DNA of 64,000 nucleotides from AWTP1-13 sp033764875 (lineage in GTDB: Bacteria; Pseudomonadota; Alphaproteobacteria; Rhizobiales; Hyphomicrobiaceae), in the NCBI GenBank assembly GCA_033764875.1, contig JANRIO010000102.1, positions 17,000 to 80,999 of the forward strand, written 5' to 3'. Numbering within the stretch: position 1 is the stretch's first letter; each line of letters begins with the position of its first letter. Of this stretch, positions 60,634 to 64,000 are shown one piece after another. The notes under the pieces were generated by a model. The model ran no database searches. It was not told where the DNA came from and saw nothing but the letters and a program-made list of their open reading frames with translations. Position numbers and translations under genes: made by a program.

Positions 60634-61172
60634 TAGGGATTTCCTTTCCCAAGTAGTTGCGTGAATAGGCCGGTCGGATGGGTCGCACGCACGACCCGGC
60701 ATCTCAGATGTGGGAGAGGCAAACTGCCCCGCTCGGGGTTCAACGCTAGCCGCATTTTCTGAGGGCACGTACCCACCATGGGACGCACCGGCTGTTTGCG
60801 TATATGGGACAGGATTTGGACGGAACCAAGACACGGCCGCGCCAGGGTCCAACTCCTAAATGCAGAGCAAAGCTCGCGCTTTTGCGGGCACGCTTGCCAC
60901 AGTGTGCGAGCCTGCGAGAGTCGATTGTGGCGGTTTCGTGCTTATTCCGAGAGTGAGCTGAGTCGCGATCTGACACTCTCATACAAGACATAGAGCGCGT
61001 CCGGACTCCGTGGCGCGACCTGCGATGCAGCGCAACAAATCGCGCACACATTTGAACGTCTCGGCTGTAATCAGGTCATCGCCTATTGCTTAGAGTTGGT
61101 GGAATAGCCGAACCAGCCTGAACGTTGCTTACGAACACCCGCGCCTTTCGGTCGAAACGTGGAGACGCCCTG
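60634..61172. other. 539-base intergenic region upstream of cspA and a binding-protein gene
   Basis: This region is visibly less GC-rich than its surroundings and separates two divergent genes. It probably holds the cspA promoter and leader plus the promoter of the rightward gene. A 71-codon rightward frame at 60778-60993 has no ribosome-binding site or family match and is not called. A weak hairpin GCAAAGC...GCTTTTGC lies near 60872-60890. Confidence 0.45.
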
Positions 61173-62759
61173 ATGCTTCATCGATATTTCAAGTTCCTGG
61201 CCCCATCTGTCGCAATGCTGTCGCTCGTTCTCGCCGGACCGGCGAGCGCGCAGACGCCCAAGCGCGGCGGCATCCTGTCCTTTGCCGTGGTCGCCGAGCC
61301 TCCCAACTACGATTGCCACGCCAACACATCCTTCGCCTTCGTGCACCCTGTGGCGCCGCACTACTCGACGCTGCTGAAGTTCGACGGCAAGAGCTATCCC
61401 AAGATCATCGGCGACCTCGCCAAGAGCTGGACCGTCTCGCCTGACGGCCTCACCTACACCTTCACTCTGAACGACGGCGTCAAGTTCCACGACGGCTCGC
61501 CGCTGACCTCCGCCGACGTCAAGGCCTCCTACGAGCGCATCGCCAATCCCCCGGCCGGTGTCGTCTCCGTCCGCAAGGCCTGGTACGCGGACATAGCGGC
61601 CATCGAGACGCCGAGCCCGACAATGGTCGTCTTCAAGCTCAAGGCGCCCAACGCCTCCATGCTGGTGAGCTTCGCCTCGCCCTTTGACTGCATCTACTCG
61701 GCGCAGCGACTGGCGCAGAACCCCCGCTATCCCGAGACGGAGATCATGGGCTCCGGCCCCTTCACCTTCGTCAAGTACGAGAAGGGCTCGTACTGGGAGG
61801 GCAAGCGCTTCGAGCAGTACTTCCGCAAGGGGCATCCCTATCTCGACGGCTACAAGGCCTACTTCGTCAAGTCGAGCGCCGTGGTGCCGGGCATGCTGGG
61901 CGGCCAGTTCGACGCCGAGTTCCGCAGCCGCAATCCGGCCGAGCGCGATCAGCTCGTCTCGCGCATGAAGGACAAGGTGACCGTGCAGGAAGGGCCCTGG
62001 GTCGGCAGCCTGATGCTCGTCTTCAACACCAAGCGCAAGCCCTTCGACGACATCCGCGTGCGCCAGGCCCTCTCCATGGCGATCGACCGCTGGGCGGGCT
62101 CGACCAGCCTGTCCAAGATCTCCATCCTGCGCCACGTCGGGGGCTTCATCAGGCCGGGCTACGAGATGGCGCTTCCCGAGGCCGAGCTCGTCAAGCTGCC
62201 GGGCTTCGCCAAGAACATCGAGGCCTCGCGCACCGAGGCCCGCCGCCTCCTCAAGGAGGCGGGCGCCGAGAACCTGAAATTCAAGCTCTTCAACCGCAAT
62301 GTTGCGGAGCCCTATACGCCGGGCGGCATCTTCGCCATCGACCAGTGGCGCCGCATCGGCGTGACGGTCGAGCACGAGCAGCTCGAGACCAAGCTCTACC
62401 AGGACGGCGTGATGGCCGGCAATTTCGACGTCGCGATCGAGTTCATCAACGACTTCACCGACGACCCGACGGCGCAGTTCTCCAAGCTCGTCACGCGCAA
62501 GCTCTCGCCCACGGGCTTCTCGGGCCACGAGGACGCCAAGCTCGACGAGATGTACGAGGCCCAGCGGCGCGCCGTTGAGCCCGCCGCGCGCAAGCGCCTC
62601 GTACAGGCCCTCGACAAGTATGCCATCACCACCGCCTACAACGTGCCGTTCCTCTGGTACCAGCGCATCATCGTCAACAACCGCAAGATCAAGGGCTGGG
62701 ATTTCTCGCCGAGCCAGTACATCCTGCAGGATCTGGGTGGCGTCTGGCTGGACGAGTAG
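61173..62759 (+). CDS. Peptide/nickel-type ABC substrate-binding protein (SBP_bac_5)
   Basis: This 528-residue exported receptor has a signal peptide at residues 1-27 (LVLAGPASAQ). The family 5 binding fold follows: LTYTFTLNDGVKFHDGSPLT, SADVKASYERIANPP and RVRQALSMAIDRWAG. GGAGA lies 7 bases before the ATG at 61173. No permease or ATPase follows within the window; an SDR gene comes next after 63 bases and may be cotranscribed. Ligand unknown; members bind peptides, opines, nickel complexes and others. Confidence 0.88.
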   Translation: MLHRYFKFLAPSVAMLSLVLAGPASAQTPKRGGILSFAVVAEPPNYDCHANTSFAFVHPVAPHYSTLLKFDGKSYPKIIGDLAKSWTVSPDGLTYTFTLNDGVKFHDGSPLTSADVKASYERIANPPAGVVSVRKAWYADIAAIETPSPTMVVFKLKAPNASMLVSFASPFDCIYSAQRLAQNPRYPETEIMGSGPFTFVKYEKGSYWEGKRFEQYFRKGHPYLDGYKAYFVKSSAVVPGMLGGQFDAEFRSRNPAERDQLVSRMKDKVTVQEGPWVGSLMLVFNTKRKPFDDIRVRQALSMAIDRWAGSTSLSKISILRHVGGFIRPGYEMALPEAELVKLPGFAKNIEASRTEARRLLKEAGAENLKFKLFNRNVAEPYTPGGIFAIDQWRRIGVTVEHEQLETKLYQDGVMAGNFDVAIEFINDFTDDPTAQFSKLVTRKLSPTGFSGHEDAKLDEMYEAQRRAVEPAARKRLVQALDKYAITTAYNVPFLWYQRIIVNNRKIKGWDFSPSQYILQDLGGVWLDE

Positions 62760-62822
62760 ACCGCGCGCTGCCGTCGGGAGCGAGCCGGGACCAAGGCTCG
62801 CCGCCACAGGGGAAGGAAAGAC

Positions 62823-63599
62823 ATGCCAAGGAAGCTTGCCGTCGTGACCGGCGGCGCCAGCGGCATCGGCGAGGCGACGGCGCGCCGGTTCAGCCAGGAT
62901 GGCTACGCGGTGGCCGTCGTCGATCTCAACGAGATCAACGGCGCCGCCGTCGCAAGCTCCCTGCCCGACGCCCGCTTCTACGCCTGCGACGTGTCGGATC
63001 TCGACGCCGTTGCGGCCGTCGCCCGGCGCGTCGAGGCGGAGATGGGGGTCGCGGACGCGTTGGTCTGCTCGGCCGGCATCATCCCCAACACCGAATCCGT
63101 CATGGACATGGATCTGGCCGCGCACAAGCGCATGTGGGACGTGAACTACAACGGCACGCTCTACACTGTGCGCACCTTCGCGCACGCCATGGCCGCTGCC
63201 GGCCGCGGCGCCATCGTCACGCTGGGCTCCATCAACAGCCGCGCACCGCTGCCGATACCGGCCTACAACATGGGCAAGGCGGTGATCGAGCGGCTGACCC
63301 AGCTCCTTGCCGTCGAGCTAGGGCGCAACGGCGTGCGCGTCAACAGCGTGGGGCCCACCTATGTCATGACGCCGCCGCTGCGCGCCAAGGTCCAGGCGGG
63401 CCAGCGCGACCTCGCCAAGATCATGAGCGTGCACGCCCTTGACCGGCTGCCTGAGCCTTCCGACATCGCCAACGCCATCGCCTTCCTGTGCTCCGATCAG
63501 GCCGCCGCGATCACCGGCGTGCTGCTCCCGGTCGATGCGGGCTTCCTCTCGGCGGTGAGCTACCGCACCTACGCCGGCGGCGTCCCCTGGGAGCAATAG
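62823..63599 (+). CDS. Short-chain dehydrogenase/reductase
   Basis: This 258-residue classical SDR has TGGASGIGEATARRF, the acidic DLNEINGAAVA after the second strand (suggesting NAD), SAGIIPN in place of NNAG, Ser in LGSINSRAPLP and Tyr-Lys in YNMGKAVIERL. It ends VDAGFLSAVSYRTYAGG. GGGGAAGGAAAG gives a strong ribosome-binding site. It may act on a compound brought in through the upstream binding protein, which is inference from order only. Confidence 0.88.
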   Translation: MPRKLAVVTGGASGIGEATARRFSQDGYAVAVVDLNEINGAAVASSLPDARFYACDVSDLDAVAAVARRVEAEMGVADALVCSAGIIPNTESVMDMDLAAHKRMWDVNYNGTLYTVRTFAHAMAAAGRGAIVTLGSINSRAPLPIPAYNMGKAVIERLTQLLAVELGRNGVRVNSVGPTYVMTPPLRAKVQAGQRDLAKIMSVHALDRLPEPSDIANAIAFLCSDQAAAITGVLLPVDAGFLSAVSYRTYAGGVPWEQ

Positions 63600-63607
63600 G
63601 GCGCATT

Positions 63608-63635
63608 TTGCGTTTTCGCATCAACGCGTTATATA
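63608..63635 (+). promoter_or_regulatory. Sigma-70-like promoter ahead of fcl
   Basis: TTGCGT (63608-63613) and TATATA (63630-63635) are separated by 16 bases in a locally AT-rich patch, about 180 bases before the GDP-fucose synthase start. The match is by eye. Confidence 0.4.
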
Positions 63636-63811
63636 GGGACCGCGGCAGCGGTTGAGCCGCCGGGCGGTCTTGCCTGCGGCATCGGGTCAAGGCCTGTGGC
63701 ATCGTGTATGCTGCGGGAGGGACGCCGTCCGTTTCGGGGGCGACGCGCCAGGCGGCGTCCGCGCCGCGCTGAGCCATCCCCGCGGATCTTCTCGCTACGG
63801 ATCGTTTTGTC

Positions 63812-64000
63812 ATGAGCGTCAGCAATCCTTCCGACGTGCGCCCCTACGCCCTTGCCGGCAAGCGCGTGTTCGTGGCGGGGCATCGCGGCATGGTCGGCAG
63901 CGCCATCGTGCGGCGGCTGGCGGGCGAGGGCTGCGAGGTGGTGACGGCTTCCCGCGCCGAGCTCGATCTCACGCGCCAGGGCCCCGTCGAGGCCTGGCTC
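63812..64000 (+). CDS. fcl: GDP-L-fucose synthase, 5' part
   Basis: The first 63 codons of a gene run off the right edge. After a short leader (MSVSNPSDVRPYALAGK), the Rossmann motif VFVAGHRGMVGSAIVRRL is the hallmark of GDP-L-fucose synthase (Fcl/WcaG), followed by TASRAELDLTRQGPVEAWL. The enzyme epimerises and reduces GDP-4-keto-6-deoxymannose to GDP-L-fucose, the donor for fucosylated surface glycans. The partner gmd gene would be expected just outside the window. Confidence 0.88.
   Translation, partial: MSVSNPSDVRPYALAGKRVFVAGHRGMVGSAIVRRLAGEGCEVVTASRAELDLTRQGPVEAWL

Noticed and set aside
60778..60993. A 71-codon rightward frame upstream of cspA
   Set aside because: No ribosome-binding site; Arg, Ser and Cys content looks like noise; it lies in what is probably the cspA leader.
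1..64000. CRISPR arrays, insertion sequences, toxin-antitoxin pairs or prophage genes
   Set aside because: No evenly spaced repeats, transposase, integrase or phage structural motifs were recognised in either strand.

Overview
The window is about 64 kb of high-GC DNA, roughly two-thirds G+C by eye, from an alphaproteobacterium, most likely of the Hyphomicrobiales/Rhizobiales type. Several things support this: a bacterial homologue of the complex I accessory subunit NDUFS4, an NDUFAF5-like methyltransferase divergent from a comF / nitrilase / DUF1178 run, a membrane-anchored cytochrome c next to kdsB and pheA, and a Zur-type palindrome of alphaproteobacterial form. No phage, insertion sequence, CRISPR array or replication origin was seen. 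Gene density is that of an ordinary chromosome.

Layout. 0.3-6.3 kb holds housekeeping genes (ABC-F ATPase, DUF4337, DUF1178, nitrilase-type amidohydrolase, ComF, methyltransferase). 6.3-8.9 kb holds three exported proteins (Sel1-repeat, TAXI-type binding protein, DsrE-like). 9.2-17.8 kb is a Yej-type oligopeptide ABC importer with two tandem binding proteins and a trailing 2-ketoacid reductase. 18-22.4 kb holds cytochrome c, kdsB, pheA, an AraC regulator and an FAH-family hydrolase. 22.6-27.4 kb is a korC-korA-korB cluster for a 2-oxoacid:acceptor oxidoreductase with its own flavin/Fe-S subunit. 27.6-31.6 kb holds a TonB receptor behind a Zur-like box and a GMC oxidoreductase. 31.6-33.3 kb holds a fucosyltransferase-fold protein, tRNA-Ser(GCT) and the NDUFS4 homologue. 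33.6-37 kb holds a fused ATP-grasp/alpha-E protein and a transglutaminase. 37.2-42.1 kb is a complete branched-chain-type ABC importer interrupted by a multi-hairpin intergenic element. 42.5-48.6 kb holds an LDHD/GlcD-type flavoenzyme, an unusual two-gene membrane pair, a D-2-hydroxyacid dehydrogenase and a GntR regulator. 48.8-56 kb is a surface-glycan cluster (two GT4 transferases, a MurJ/Wzx-type flippase, asparagine synthase, NAD-sugar epimerase). 56.3-63.6 kb holds an SDR, priA, a TalC-type transaldolase, cspA, a peptide-type binding protein and a second SDR. The window ends inside a GDP-L-fucose synthase gene.

How genes work together. Several loci point to surface polysaccharide: KdsB (CMP-KDO), the 48.8-56 kb cluster, the fucosyltransferase-fold protein and the terminal fcl. 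The most unusual locus is 44054-46571. A type I secretion-like ABC transmembrane domain there is fused to a HlyD-like adaptor in place of an ATPase domain, and is followed 10 bases later by a membrane-anchored protein with a polysaccharide-lyase-14-like fold. I know of no described system with this architecture. It is the best candidate here for an undescribed export or envelope system.

Limits: no homology search was run. Family calls come from recognised motifs and order, substrates of transporters are unknown, and start codons were chosen from ribosome-binding sites and family alignment by eye.
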